Assembly (NCBI RefSeq): GCF_048544455.1
Contig: NC_133537.1
Span: 145,120,058 to 145,184,057, forward strand
Reading direction: 5' to 3'
Length of the DNA stretch: 64,000 bases
Origin: Silene latifolia
Taxonomy: Eukaryota > Streptophyta > Magnoliopsida > Caryophyllales > Caryophyllaceae
Of this stretch, positions 1 to 12,191 are shown piece by piece. The notes below the pieces were generated by a model, which saw only the letters and a program-made list of their open reading frames with translations, had not been told where the DNA came from and made no database searches. Numbering within the stretch: position 1 is the first letter of the stretch; every line of letters begins with the position of its first letter. The position numbers and the translations under genes were made by a program.

Positions 1-540
1 TATGACCCATTTGATCGAAAATTTGGGGCTTTTCCCCCAAACGCATTTGTTTGGTCAAATTGACATTAGAAATGGATAGTAGGTAATATTAGGAACATAA
101 CCATGTATTTGTCTCGAATTTTCATCAAGTTTTGAGCCTTTGAGTGAATTTTGAGACGGTTTTACAGCTAAACCGTAAATTGCTTCGAAAATAGCCTTAG
201 GATTGCCCATTTGCGATGAAACTTGATATTTGGGATCCTTGAATAATGGGTAAACTTTCTACCATCTCGGAATTTTGGTTTGTGACGGCTTTTTCAGGGC
301 ACTTTTCTGGGGCATAATCGCCATTATAGCGAAATGCTGCCGAAATTTTGACTCGAACCCGGAACTAGGCTTCAAACAAGACTTGACTTGACCCTAATGA
401 CCACATGAGTGATCGGGTAGGTGGGAATATGGCCAAAGATGGCGAGAAAAGAGCGGTTTCAGGGCTTTGAAGGCTCGAAAATCCCTTAACCAAGGCTTGT
501 CGTCATGTGACGCGGCCTAAATTTGCTTTAATATTGCAGG
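1..540. other. no gene seen; flank or 5' intron of the PMD pseudogene
   Basis: No convincing coding frame. The stretch ends in an intron-like acceptor (attgcag at 534-540) directly before the first coding-like segment, so part of it may be an intron or leader of the plant mobile domain pseudogene. Nothing else was recognised. Confidence 0.4.
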
Positions 541-2914
541 TGATGAGGCTTCTACTTCTGGGAGAGCTCCCATGGAGATTGACGCTGCCACCGTCGAGGA
601 GGCTTTAGAGCAGTGCCTTCACCGCCGCGGTGATGGCCGCCGGGGACGAGTTCCACGAGGAGGAGGCCGTTGAGGAGGAGGAGGCCCCGAGACGGGCCAA
701 CGTCGAACGAGGAGGTCGTCACCGAGAGGGGCTCCGCGTGGCCGAGACTTGGGAGAGAAGGCACCGGTGTGGGTCGCAGAGGGTCACCGTCCTACAGACG
801 GTGAAGAGTCCGGTAAATAAGCAATTCACCACCGATTACTCATCCTCTTTCATTCTTTTATTCAAATTTCATTCAAACTTCATTCAAAACTAAAGATAGG
901 TTTGTTTCAAATCATAATAGGAGGCCGGGAACATCAGGTCGTTCTCGGGTTACACGACAGCGATGGAGCACTACGAGCGGCTGTCGGCGGAGGAGAGGGC
1001 CATGATCGAGCGTGGAGCGTTCGGTCCTTTGGTTCAGGTTTGGAGGGATATCGTGAAGAGGAAGTTGCGGGCTAACCTTAGCCTGGTCCGTGCTTTCTTG
1101 GACCGATTCTGGGACACGACTTCCACATTTCACATGCCTTTTGGTGAGGTGGGAGTCACTTTGGAGGACTACGGCATGATTTCTGGTCTGCCGTGTGGGA
1201 CCGAGGAGGTGGTGTGGCGGAGACCGCCATGAGGGCGGACGGCCGAGGCGAGGAGATTGATCGGCCGGAACTTGTCGCCGAAGGTGTTCTGATCGATCGG
1301 TTTGATACCCGTTCTTACGTTCGAGACTACTTTGGGGAAGACCCCGACGTGACGACGATTGGGAGGGAGACGCTCCTCCTCCCCTGTACGGTGAGCAGAG
1401 GGCTCGTCTCGTGGCTTTGGTGGTTTCTGTCTTCGATTTACCTCGGAGACAAGGGCGAGAGGTCACGTCGACGAAGCTTCTCCCCTTCCTTTCTCGACCG
1501 AGCTCCCTAGGACGTTGGGGACCGGGTCATGCTGGTTTTGCGGTCCTCATCCGCTTCATGAGGGCCATGGTTCGTCCGGGGTTGATGGAGAAGGGGACTT
1601 CTCCGGTGCTATCGGACTGGACTACTCGCCGGAGGTATGAACCTACCTTTAGACCAAAGTAAATTCCTTTCTTTATCAAATCACGGAAGATCGTCATTGA
1701 TTATTTTGTTTTACAGGCGTGGGTGTACTCCTACTTCCCGAGCCTCGCGCCCATGAGGACGGAGCCGCTGGAGAGGGCCTATCCCGTGGTGAGGGATTGG
1801 GTGATGTGCCGAACGAAGAGCAAGCGTTCTTCTCACAACGTCTACCGGCGGGACGTGAACGCTCTTCAGCTGAGTAGCGTGAGTACCTCACTTATATTTG
1901 CTCGTGCTTCTTATATTCGCTTTTAGTTGATCATAGGAATGATCCTTGTTTTATCTTGTCACGGTGGGTGCCGGACACTTGGGTGGAGTACGCCGGAGCG
2001 CCTCCTTCGTGGTCGTGATCGTTCGACCTAGGAGCTCGAGCCGCTGCCGTTGAGGACGTCGATGGGTCCTGTGTGGTACTTGGGCGAGTGTTTGGCTCGT
2101 CGGTGTTCACGGACGTGCCGACGGTCCCGTCGATCCTCCCAGACGATGTTTAGGGAGCCTTCGAGGCCGAGAGGAGGCGGACTTGGTGGTGCCGTGGTGA
2201 CGACCTTCTTCTCCTCGCGAGGACTACTCGGCGTTCTTTACGGGAGGTTGGCGATCGCGCAAGAGTGGTGAGTATCTTTTATTTTGATTTGATTTTTGAG
2301 AATCATGATGAAAGATCATCGATTGATGAGAACCATTTATCTTTGTCGGAGGTCGAGGCGGCGGGCATCGAGCCCCCAGAGTACCCCGAGACCCTCGAGT
2401 ACACCGACGCGACCGGGAGGACGACGATCTCCGAGCTGCGTGACTTCGACGTAGCTGTGACGGATGCTGGCCTGGACGACTGACAGCATCTGAGTCGGAG
2501 GGTGAGCCTCTAACTTGTATAACCTTTGTGTAAGAACACGTTTGATTGAGTTTGTTCAATTGTTGAGAATTTCTTTTTGAAAATGCAGATTGCGCCGTCT
2601 CGGTTTGTGGCGTTGTGGAGGGTGGCCAACCGTCTGCGAGCTACTGCCGTCGAGGCACTTGTCGGCGGTCGAGGTCGTCAGGTATGAACCTTACGCCTAT
2701 TTCATTTTTGAATTTTTTTTTTTGATTTTCAGATTTTGCTTGAAACGATTGACATGAGCCAATTTATTGTTTACAGGGTGGCCGCGAGCTGGAGCGAGAG
2801 TTGGCCCAGTCTCGGGAGGAGACGGCTCGCTTGTTGAGGGATCTCGAGGTTCGGGACGCCGAGATTTCCGTTCGTGTGGCGAGAGTTGCAGAGTTGGAGG
2901 GCGCCCAACAGTAG
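541..2914 (+). pseudogene. plant mobile domain (PMD, aminotransferase-like) pseudogene
   Basis: A split reading resembles plant PMD proteins, a family found as host genes (MAIL1/MAIN) and carried by MULEs and gypsy elements. The best part is 934-1232, with LRANLSLVRAFLDRFWDTT and LEDYGMISGLPCGTEEV. The reading continues in other frames at about 1233-1510 and 1411-1635, and then after introns at 1717-1879 (YSYFPSLAPMRTEPLERAYP), about 1964-2268, 2345-2500, 2589-2682 and 2777-2914. The last exon is a short charged coiled-coil-like tail ending in TAG. Introns with GT..AG borders are visible, for example 1635-1716 and 2683-2776. Damage: frame changes near 1230 and 1420, a TGA at 2481-2483 where a Trp codon is expected, and no AG at the expected acceptor near 1962. 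The function of the family is poorly defined. I cannot tell a former host gene from a transposon-borne copy. Confidence 0.6.
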
Positions 2915-3600
2915 TTTTGTGTGGCTTTTGTCGTACTTTGCACATTTGTACATTGATTTTGAACATTTTTTGACTTTGTTTGGGGCTCGAGCCCCCAGTT
3001 TGTTGTACATTTCCTTCATTTGGTATATATACGATGGCCTGAGCGCCTTTGCTGCTGGATTGTGTTGCTTGTACCTGCAGGTTAGTTTCGAACAGGTTTG
3101 GTAGATGACGGTTTACGCCGTCATGCTGCCGAAAATTACATAGAAAACACGCGAAACATACATTTGTATATACATATGGCCTTGATTAGCGCAAAATGAG
3201 AGACTCGAGAGAATAAAAAAAATGCACAAAATTTGCCGAAAATGACCGGACGGTAGGGAGGGTTACCCTCTAAAAAAATGAAAAAAAGAAAATTTATAAG
3301 TTAGAAATGTAGAAATGAAATTAATATATACATGTTGAGCTTCGTTAAAATAAACGAATAAAAATTATTTCCTAAAAACGAAAATGAAATTTATAAAAAA
3401 ATGAAAATGAAATTTATTTCCTAAAAGTGAAAATGTGCACATGTGGTAAAATGGCGAAATGTCGATGTCGTCTTGAAATGCGTGCCCGCGGAATTAGGAA
3501 ACTTGAAACATGGTAATCTTCCCGTATTTACCAAAATAATAATCCGTAGGAATAGGAAATTATTCGTCATGGAATTAGGAAAGATCCAACGCGGGAAATC
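2915..3600. other. AT-rich spacer, no gene
   Basis: This lies between the PMD pseudogene and the promoter of the next gene. It holds A-rich stretches with short repeats of the type aaaatgaaatttat near 3370-3420. No ORF or terminal structure was recognised. The right part could be the U3 of a retroelement LTR, since a TATA box and GC palindromes follow. Confidence 0.4.
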
Positions 3601-3612
3601 AGTATGAAATCG

Positions 3613-3671
3613 AGGAAGAGGCGCAGCAGATGAGTTGCGTCCCTTTTGAAGAGGCGCAGCAGGCTGCGCCT
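3613..3671. repeat. direct and inverted GC repeats upstream of a TATA box
   Basis: GAAGAGGCGCAGCAG occurs at about 3615 and again at 3649. The second copy runs into a perfect 9-bp inverted repeat, AGGCGCAGC-AG-GCTGCGCCT (3652-3671), 50 bp upstream of a TATA box. It stands out in an AT-rich background and could be a factor-binding palindrome. Confidence 0.7.
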
Positions 3672-3720
3672 GTTCCTGATTGTTGTTCCGTTCGACCGAT
3701 TTTTGGAAACAAAGAATTAG

Positions 3721-3728
3721 TATAAATA
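3721..3728 (+). promoter_or_regulatory. TATA box (TATAAATA)
   Basis: TATAAATA lies 87 bp before the ATG at 3815, with a CT-rich leader between them. It fits a Pol II promoter for the DUF7745-like ORF or the promoter of a degenerate LTR. Confidence 0.6.
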
Positions 3729-3814
3729 GAAACGTCGATAGAGCTTTTATTCACACAAATCTTCCGTCTCTTCTTCGTCTTAATACATAAAATTCTCAAA
3801 ACAAAATTTTCATC

Positions 3815-5342
3815 ATGAATACTTTGGAGATCCCCTTGAAGGAATGGACCAACGAGTTTTCAAATATGGAGAAGCATGATATGGGCTCTTATAATTTTGG
3901 GTCGTTGTTGAGTTTGAAACTCATCAAGGTTGTTAAACCGTTTTTGGATGATTGCCTTGACTCATCGGGATTCGAACTACCATGTTTTTGCGTTCCCTGG
4001 TGGTGATATTCGCCTTTCCTCAAGAAATTGTCGCTATTGGTGGATGGGACCCCGAACATTTGCATGCTATTCCTTCTACTTCTCAAGGGTACAAAAGCAA
4101 ATTTAGAGATTTGCTCGGATTGACTAGACTTGAAGTGGACCGTCTAGTTACCTCAAAAGGTGTGAGAATGTTGGACTTCATAGATCGATTCATCAACAGG
4201 GCCGACCCCACCGTTTCTCATGTTGCTAGGCGGAGGGCATTTGGCTTTTGCTTGTTGCATGTGTATGTCTTCCAAGGGCATGTTGATGAAGACTTGAGAG
4301 GTGATCCCCGTCTTCTGGGCCTTGTTGAGCAGATGGAGCTGCGCAGGAGCCCAGCTTGCTTATGCTTAGGAGAGATTATTTTGGGCTTGGATAATAGGAA
4401 ATCCAACCGTGATCTGCCATTCTTGGGGAGTCCCGTCATTCTGCAGGTAAAAGACATCTTCTTTTCTTTTTCTTCTTTTTTTTTTCGTTTCGTTTTTTTG
4501 TTTTTTTGTTGTTTTTTTTTTTTTTTTTTCGTTTCGTTTTTTTTTTCGATGTCTAATACCCGCTTCTGGTAGGTTTGGCTTATGGAACGGCTCCGATTGA
4601 TCGAGCCCCCAGTTCATGCGCTTTCCTATCATGCTCGTTCGATTGCGATGAGGACGCGGTTGTACATGGTGGACTTCACCGGTCCGTGATTATTGGAAGA
4701 ACAAGTCAAGAGTGATGATGGCCCGTTGATCGGTGGGTCGTGCCATGGTGGCACCTTAAGTCCGTCACCGGAGTGTCTTCTTTGGATCCCACTAGGTCCG
4801 TGCGCATTCCTGGATTGGAGTTTATGGTATGTATCTTCCGGAAAGGCCGATGAGACAAGTTGGGCTGAAACAGACGATCTCGAGGCTTGACACCGTCCCG
4901 CAGATCGCTATGGCACTTACTACGTAAAGTCAAGGAGTGGGCCATTAAATGGGCCCAAAGAAACGTGTGGTTCTTGAATTTCTCCGCCAATGCTTTATGG
5001 GTGTCGGATTCTTATCTGAGATGGCGAAAGGCCACTACCAGGTAAGAGCGCGAGAAGTTGAGGAAGCGCGAGCCCGTTGATTGCAAGATGCGCGAAGTGG
5101 AGAAAGAGAAAGAGAAGAATCCGACGGAAGGAGAGGAGGAAGCCGGGTTTCGAGTTGTTCATCCTTCGAAGAAACCAAAGACTACTCCTGTCGCGGAAAT
5201 GGTGATTGGCAAGAATGGAAAAGCTAGGCCTCGAGAAAGACCGTTGGTGATTAGGTCTGAAGTGGCGCAAGAGCGTCCGGCTCGAGGTCGTGACAAGAAA
5301 TATGACAAGAATGACAAGGGCAAGGGGAAGATGGAGGAATAG
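3815..5342 (+). pseudogene. DUF7745-like plant protein, frameshifted
   Basis: The reading starts at ATG 3815 (MNTLEIPLKEWTNEF). After a frame change near 3985 it continues as EIVAIGGWDPEHLHAIPS and GVRMLDFIDRFI (about 4020-4446). A T-rich intron (4447-4572) follows. The next exon reads WLMERLRLIEPP and ends at a TGA at 4687-4689. Similarity resumes in shifted frames (about 4690-5040; SYLRWRKATTR) and then as a Lys/Glu-rich tail to the TAG at 5340-5342. The pattern matches plant DUF7745 proteins of unknown function, often found next to retroelements. At least three frame changes and a premature stop make it a pseudogene. The promoter is the TATA box at 3721. Assignment to the family is from memory of its conserved blocks. 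Confidence 0.55.
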
Positions 5343-5862
5343 CTCGAGTCTTTATTTATTATTTGATTATTATTATTATTGTTGTAATAAAAAAAGGTGG
5401 GGTTTTTAGAATCCTAGCCTATTCTATTTTTATTATGTAGCGTACTATTATTATTAGAAAATGAATGAAAAATAAAAAAGGTTAAATGGTTATGAAACCG
5501 TTGTGATTTTCTCTTTATTATTCTTGTTGAATTTCAAATGCAATGCAAATGTCCTTCTATTTACATTTTAGATATGATGGGTTGAATCCCGTGAAGGATT
5601 GCCTACGTATTCACTTTAAAAAAGCGAAATCAAACCCTTGCGCGTAGTTCGAGTAAATGTAAAAGAATAATTGTTCTAAGCAGGAGCTTGTAATGAACTT
5701 AGAAAAGAAGCATGAGCCTTTGCTTACTCTGAAGGTGCGAATTTAGTTTATTTGATGATACGAGGATGACAAATTTGTCAAAATGCAAGAGCATAGTGAC
5801 ATTAGCTTATTTTAGCTTGGCCAGGGGCCGTTTATTTAGTTTGGTTGCATCCAAGGTAGTGA
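5343..5862. other. 3' flank with gypsy-like untranslated sequence
   Basis: No ORF. The segment at about 5575-5640 (gggttgaatcccgtgaagg, then tgcctacgtattc) resembles a stretch often seen in untranslated regions of plant gypsy elements, which hints that the DUF7745-like gene was part of a retroelement. Otherwise AT-rich. Confidence 0.3.
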
Positions 5863-6450
5863 TGTCGAGGCTTCTTGCTTAAGGAGTCATATTCTAGTAT
5901 CTTTAGTATTTAGGAATAAGTACTATAAAGGTACAATAGTTTATTTAATTCGAGTTAATTATTTAATTAAGAGTTGTTGTAATACTTTCCTCAAATCTTT
6001 AGGAAAGCTTTCCTTATTCTAGCTCTTTCCTAATTCTAGATAGCTTGGTAGGTAAGTAATTTGTGTTATTCAATTGATGGAAACCGATATAGGGTATGTT
6101 AGATTGAATCCTATCAATTATAAATAGGGTGTATGTCCTTCATATTTTACGTACATCGAATACTGAATCAAGTTGAGTTTTAAACATAATTTCTTGCGAG
6201 CATCCCTTTTTAGTCTTGCGAGATTAGTACCTTTTCTTCCTTGCGAGGTTGAAACCCTAGTGTTTAGCTTAATCCTTGCGAGGTGAGGGTTATACAAATA
6301 TCCTTCTTTATTTTAGTGCATCAATCATACATAAAAAACACAAAAAAAAAACAAATATTATTCCGCTGCAAAACAGTTATTCAAAACGTTAAGAAGTTCA
6401 GATCTACCATACGAACAGTCTAACGATCTGTTCAATTCATTAAATCCGAG
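5863..6450 (+). mobile_element. LTR-like fragment with TATA box
   Basis: There is a TATA box in TTATAAATAGG (about 6117-6127). Four copies of CTTGCGAG follow at 6193, 6215, 6240 and 6275, then an A-rich stretch and ttccgctgc near 6361, as seen at the ends of some plant copia LTRs. The ends are not certain. The right border cuts into the RT region of the copia element on the other strand, so this insertion or a linked deletion probably removed that element's 3' half. Confidence 0.4.
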
Positions 6451-6460
6451 TAGTTTTACA

Positions 6461-8360
6461 TCATATCCTTGGTCTTGGAACTAAGTGCCAAACTTTGTTC
6501 CATTCTAACTGTTGAAGCTCCTCTTTCATGGCAACGATCCAATCTAGTTCTGCTAGAGTTTCTTTGATGTTGGTTGGTTCAATGGTGGAAAGGAAGGAGT
6601 AGAAGGAACATAAGTTGTTCAATGAACTTCGAGTTTGAACACCCTTCTTTATACTTCCTAAAATCGTATCCATTGGATGAGAGTCTTTATATCTCCATTT
6701 CTTAGAAACTGGAGGTACTTTATTATCATTTGAACTTGGTCCATCTTCTTCAAATGATAGAGATTCAATTATTGTTCCCCCTGATTTCAATCCTGAGGTT
6801 ATAGTAGAATCAGGTATAACCCTTGATTCTATACCTTTGTTTGCATTCAAAGTTATAGCTTCATCAGTTATTACTTCAGTTTCCAAATTCTTGTCTTGAG
6901 AGGATATTATAGTATCATCAACTATAGTCTCAACTCCATTTCCCTTATCATTTGAAGGACTTTTAAGTTCATCATTTGTGCCTTTAATTTCTTTATCTTC
7001 CCCATCTAACTCTGGAGGATCATCTCCAGATAGACGGAAGTCTAGTTAATCTTCATTTTCTTCTTCATCCTGTACATGCTTATAAAAAATATCCTTCTCA
7101 TCAAAGATTACGTGAACGCTTTCTTCAATGTATAATGTTCTTTTATTAAACACCTTACATGCCTTGCTATGATTAGAGTAACCAATAAAAATAGGCTCAT
7201 AACTTCTAGGGTCAAACTTACGTAACCTTTTTTTTACATTGTTGTGAACAAAGCATTTACTCCCAAAGCAACGGAGATGGGATATACTAGGATTACGATC
7301 TCTAAGAAGTTCATAAGGAGTTTTCTTTCAAATAGGTCTAATCATAGCACGGTTATGGATGTAGCATGAAGTACTAACTGCTTCAGCCCAGAAATTACAA
7401 GGTAGTCCACTATATAAAAGCATAGTACGTGCCATGTCCTCTATTGTTCTATTCATACGTTCAATGACACTATTTTGTTGTGAAGTTCGTGGTGCAAATA
7501 AGTTATGCCCAACACCATTAGCTCTACAATATTCTATAAAATCTTGATTATCAAATTCAGTACCATGATTCATACGTATAGAAATAAGTTTGGACTTGTA
7601 TTTATTTTGGATGAGTTTCATGAGACAATTGAACTCGTCGAAGGTCTCATCCTTAGAGTTTAAAAATATAGGCCACACATACCTCGAATAATCATCAACT
7701 AAAACGAAGATATACCTGGAACCTCCTCTACTTTTTACCTTCATTGGATCACATAGATCCATGTGTACAAGTTCCAATGCTTCATTCGTACTTACCACTC
7801 TTTTTGGTTTGAAAGATGATCTAACAAGTTTACAACAAGAGCAAGTATCACACATCTTGTCTTGATCAAACTTGATTTTAGGTAAACCTTCCACCAAGTC
7901 CCATTTCTTGAGTTTATTTAAAATAGGAGAGCTTATGGGACCAAATCTCTTGTGCCATAAACATGGATCATCAAAAGTTGCCTTCATGCATGTAAAAGAG
8001 TTAGTAGGAATAGCATTAAATCATCCATATAAACATTCCTCTTTCATTGTCCATCAAGAATAACACTACTAGTTCTCTCAATAATGATACGACAAATATC
8101 AGAATGAAAAATGACTTTGTTTCCTTTGTCGCATAATTGAGATATACTAAGTAAGTTATGCGTGAGACCACTTACCAAATAGACATCACTAATAGAATGA
8201 GAAGAGGATATACAAATCCTACCTACACCAATTACTTTGCCTTTCTTGTTATCACCAAAGGTAACCTAACCTCCGTCAAAGGTTTCAAGTAAAAGAAATA
8301 AATTTTTATTACCAGTCATGTGACTCGAGCATCCACTGTCAAGGTACCAATGATTGTTTT
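6461..8360 (-). pseudogene. copia 1 pol remnant (protease, integrase, start of RT)
   Basis: From right to left on the minus strand: the aspartic protease motif in WYLDSGCSSHMTG (DSG codons at 8332-8340); GAG-pre-integrase (WHKRFGPIS..L, with CDTC/CC spacing); and the integrase core (7328-7987), with the first Asp in LVHMDLCDPM and the final Glu in QQNSVIERMNRT. The second catalytic Asp is replaced: the family's D-H-G-T-E-F reads N-H-G-T-E-F (codon 7568-7570). In-frame stops lie just after 7328 and near 7040. The reading after the integrase (FDPRSYEPIFIGYSNHSKAC) leads to the RT_2 entry block (ELQQLEWNKVWHLVPRPRI) at 6461-6530, where homology ends. It is a dead copy of a Ty1/copia polyprotein. 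Confidence 0.85.
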
Positions 8361-9193
8361 CTTTCACCATAACCTGCAAAATAATTAGATACAGTTTTTA
8401 GGTACCTAAGCAAGGTTGGGTCCTTTATAGTTAGACATTCTAAACACCATATCCTTTCTTACCCAAACTTGTCTTACTATTTACCTTTTGTTAGATGGGT
8501 AGGGTTGTTTTAGAGGCACCCATTATTCATGTGACTCTTTTGATCTATCAGGTTAAGGTCCTTTGGGTTTTAGTCTTCTAGGTTGCTTAGGGTGTATATT
8601 CCTCTTGGGTTCATTGGTCTTTTTCATGTGCACGAATCCCATATCATAGAACCAAAGAAAATCATTATTCCTTTCCACATTATGATTTGATTCAACCATA
8701 AAATCAATGTCTTCATCTACTAGTGATTCAAAAGCCTTAACAAACTTAATATGTTTATCAAAATCTTTCATATGCTTGACACAGTTTTACAGAGAATGAC
8801 CCGTATGATCACTGTAATTGCAAATCAAGTATTCAGGTAAATTTACATATTTTCATTTTTTGAAATCACGTTCAGAAGGTGTAGATTTGCATTTAGAGTG
8901 GTCTCTATGGCCATAGCTCTTATGTCTTAAACCCATTCTCATATTGTTGTCAGATTGTTCAGTTAAAAAATTTAACACATTGCCGTGCTACCTTCCCATT
9001 TATCGTGAACCTTTCTAGCATGCAAAAGAAGTTCTTTTAAGGACTTAATTTCTTCATGACATTTAGAATGGTCAACATCATGGTTTTCTTTAAACTTGCC
9101 ACGAATGTCTTGAAATCTGTTATTAAGAATAAACACGACATTTGAGTGTTGTTTCTTAACATTAGATAGATGAACTTTAGTTTCTTTTAAGGC

Positions 9194-10102
9194 TCAATTG
9201 CAAATTACTACCTATTACTTTCAATATTTTTCAAAATACTACATATTATATTTATTTTTTCAAATTACTACCTACAAAGCTACAACTTTTCCTAAGTTGC
9301 AACCCAATACCTAGATTTAGGACTTAATTAACCATAATTAACCATTATTAGGTGACTTTCATTGGTTTACCCCTTTTTTAATTGAATTCTATATAATCTA
9401 CTCATAATACCCTTACTAATCCTTTCTTTTTCATCCTTTTCATCCACCCACCACTACCCTCAACATCCACCACCCTCCAACCTCACCATTATTAGTCACC
9501 ACCGATCAACACCCACCACTATTTATCACACTCAAGGTCACTACTCTTACACTACAAACTAGCATTCCAAGTTGCCTCTGATTCGATCCTATTGCCGCAT
9601 AGAAACCCTTAACCGTAACCCACTTTCATAACCACATGCCTTCCATTACGAGACCTAGCCCCTTAATTAGCTCGTTGCCGCACCTATAGGAATCGTACTC
9701 TTTAGATCTAGGATTTTAGATTGGTAGGGATTTGAGTGCGGTGATGATGGTGGTGGGACTTGGCTGGTGGTGGATACGGTTTAGAGTGTGACTGGATTAG
9801 GGTGATCGGGATAGTCTTTGGCTGCGCGGGTGGTCAGGTTGTGGTGACGCGGTGGTGGTGGTAGTGATGTTGGTGGTGCTAGAAATGATGAGGATGGGTA
9901 AGGGAGTGTTTAATGAGGGGCAAAATTGGTATAACCTATTAAAATCTGAGTTTTTGGTCATTTTACCTCAATTAAGATCTAATTTAGGTATAAGGTAGCA
10001 ATTTGGGAAAATTAGTTTTTTTGTAGGTAGTAATTTTAAAAAAAAAAATTATAACATGTAGTATTTTAACAAATCATGAATATAATAGGTAGTATTTTGC
10101 CA
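9194..10102. mobile_element. MITE-like DNA element with terminal inverted repeats
   Basis: It interrupts the copia 1 gag. The left end reads GCAAATTACTACCTATTAC (9200-9218). The right end in reverse complement reads GCAAAATACTACCTATTAT (10082-10100), and similarity extends inward as AAAATACTACAT. TTTAAG flanks both sides and may be the target duplication. No ORF inside, only Pro/Thr/His-type low-complexity sequence and a TGGTGG-rich stretch (9740-9890). It could be a Mutator-like MITE, but the superfamily is uncertain. Confidence 0.65.
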
Positions 10103-11454
10103 TTTAAGAAGCTACAACTTCTCTTGATGTAGCTTCAGATTTAAGAAGCTTAATAGACTTCCTCAATTCTAAGGTCATAGCTTCATTAGCTACAATCTTG
10201 GCTTGAAGATGTTTAATGTTGAGTTTTAGCTCTAAGATTATAGATTCATTAGCTACAACTTTAGACTCAAGAGCTATTTTCTCAACGTTTGCAGATTCTG
10301 AAATTGTGGCTGCATTAGCCATAACTTTAGAAATCAACTTCTTTGGTTTGGCCTTCAAAACTTGATTCTCTTCAGCAATGTCAATAATTTATTCTTTTAA
10401 ATCATTCAATTCAAGACTTTGGTCAAGACATTTGTCAATAGTTTGTTTAAAGTAATCTATCAAATCACTTTTAGATAACCTTTTTACTTGTTTCTTAAGA
10501 CAATTAAAAATTACCTCTTCGTTTTCATCTTCTGAATCTGATTTGCCCAACAAACAAAACTCTAATCTTGAATTAATGCTTTCATCGTCGTTATCTAAAA
10601 TTAGGTCAAGGCTAATATTGCTTAGGCATAGATGAGCGGCCTCCCTTTTTTCAGATTCCTCATCATCTTCAGTGTCGAGTTCTCCCCAACACTATGCCAT
10701 CATAACGTGCTTGAACTGTTCTTGGTTTTCTCTCTTTTGGATTTGTCTTACATTTTAAACCATGTGGGACAGTCCTTGATCATGTGATCAGTCTCTTCAC
10801 ATTTGAAGCATCCTCTATTTGCAAATGATGATTTGGGTTCACTAACCTTCTTATTAAAGAATTTATTGTTTGGTTTAGAAGACTTGCCCTTATAGAGTGC
10901 CTTTTTGAAACGTCTAGCAAATAGCACAATTTCGTCATCTATCTCAAGTTCATTGTCACTAGTTGAGGCTTGCAAGGCCATACTCTTTGCCTTTAATGGC
11001 TCATCGTCATGCTTATTGAGCATAATTTCATGTGCCATAAGTACACCGATTAGCTCTTGATAAGAGAGTAAAGTAAGATCCCTTGCTTCTTCGATCGCGG
11101 TGACTTTAGGTTGTGATGTCACTCATATTTGCACACTTTTAGTCCCCGAACTAGCCTTGTTCCTATGCTTTCTTGCATGTATTAGGGTCATTTCTTATTT
11201 TTAGCTTCCTACTTTGCATATTCTTTGAGGTTTTGTGTCCTTGGTAGGAAAGGAATTCTAACCTTGCATATATGGAGAAAAATGGAGCTAAATGGATCGT
11301 ATCTAACGATCAAGCAACAAAGAGGAAACCAATACTAAAGGCCTTGATCAATAAAACAAGTATTTGGGCAATGATGAAGGACCCCCAAGGCTCCTCAACG
11401 ATCCCCACGAATCTTGAAGCAACCAATTGAAGAAGAAGCGACAGTGGCCTATGG

Positions 11455-11560
11455 GATGGGCGTCCGATCCCTAACTCAGCCTGTGCGTCCTGATGATCTA
11501 GACGAACGCCCCATTACTTTGGCCGAGCATCCAACAAGCAGGACGGGCGAATTTCCTTAC
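11455..11560 (+). repeat. GC-rich degenerate motif cluster in U3
   Basis: Motifs of the type GGGCGTCCGATCC, GACGAACGCC and GACGGGCGAATT stand out from AT-rich flanks, about 115 bp upstream of the TATA box of this solo LTR. The cluster belongs to the GACG array class seen at 37864, 40480, 59137 and 63455, but here it is too diverged for a regular period. Confidence 0.5.
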
Positions 11561-12191
11561 AGCATGGGTGTCCACTAGGTGTAGGTCGAGTGGCTCCTTA
11601 GGGACTTGCAAGGTGTTAATCTTCTTCTTAGAGACTTAATCGTCATTTAAGCCCTTAGTTACCCTAATACTTGTACTTAGTATAAATGCCCCATTGTATT
11701 AAGAGATTAATCATCAAGTTTTAATCAAGTTCTTACCTATTCCTAATCAAGTTTTATAGAGTTTATTAGTATTAATCAAGTTATATTACACAATTCAATC
11801 TTAATCAAATATTATTCTTTCCTTAATTATTTAAGTATTCTTAGAATTAGCTGAGTTATTTGAAGACTATTTGGGTTTATTAAAGAATTGACAACTCTTC
11901 ATCATTCATCAACTTTTCTTCTATTATTCTTTGCTTATTATTTGGATCATCCTAAGTTGGTACAATTCCTTTTATCCTTTGCTTAATTATTATTTATTGA
12001 TTGACTCATTGATCGTGTTTAGCCTTGTTAATATGATTGACACCCTTACTAGCATGTTTACCATGATCATGAGTGAGTAGTCTCCTAACAAGGGTTAATG
12101 GGGGATTAGGGGAATTAATCATGGGGTAGATCTGAGCTTAATAAGTTCATAATGATTGCTTGCTTGTTGTAGTTTCAACTTATGCACATGA

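Noticed and set aside
630-893. Glu-rich 87-codon frame as a separate small gene
   Set aside because: It overlaps the first coding-like segment of the PMD pseudogene, ends in what looks like intron sequence and has no recognisable domain.
912-1466. 184-codon minus-strand frame opposite the PMD pseudogene
   Set aside because: It arises from GC-rich antisense of the PMD coding sequence; the Arg/Ser/Pro-rich product matches nothing I know.
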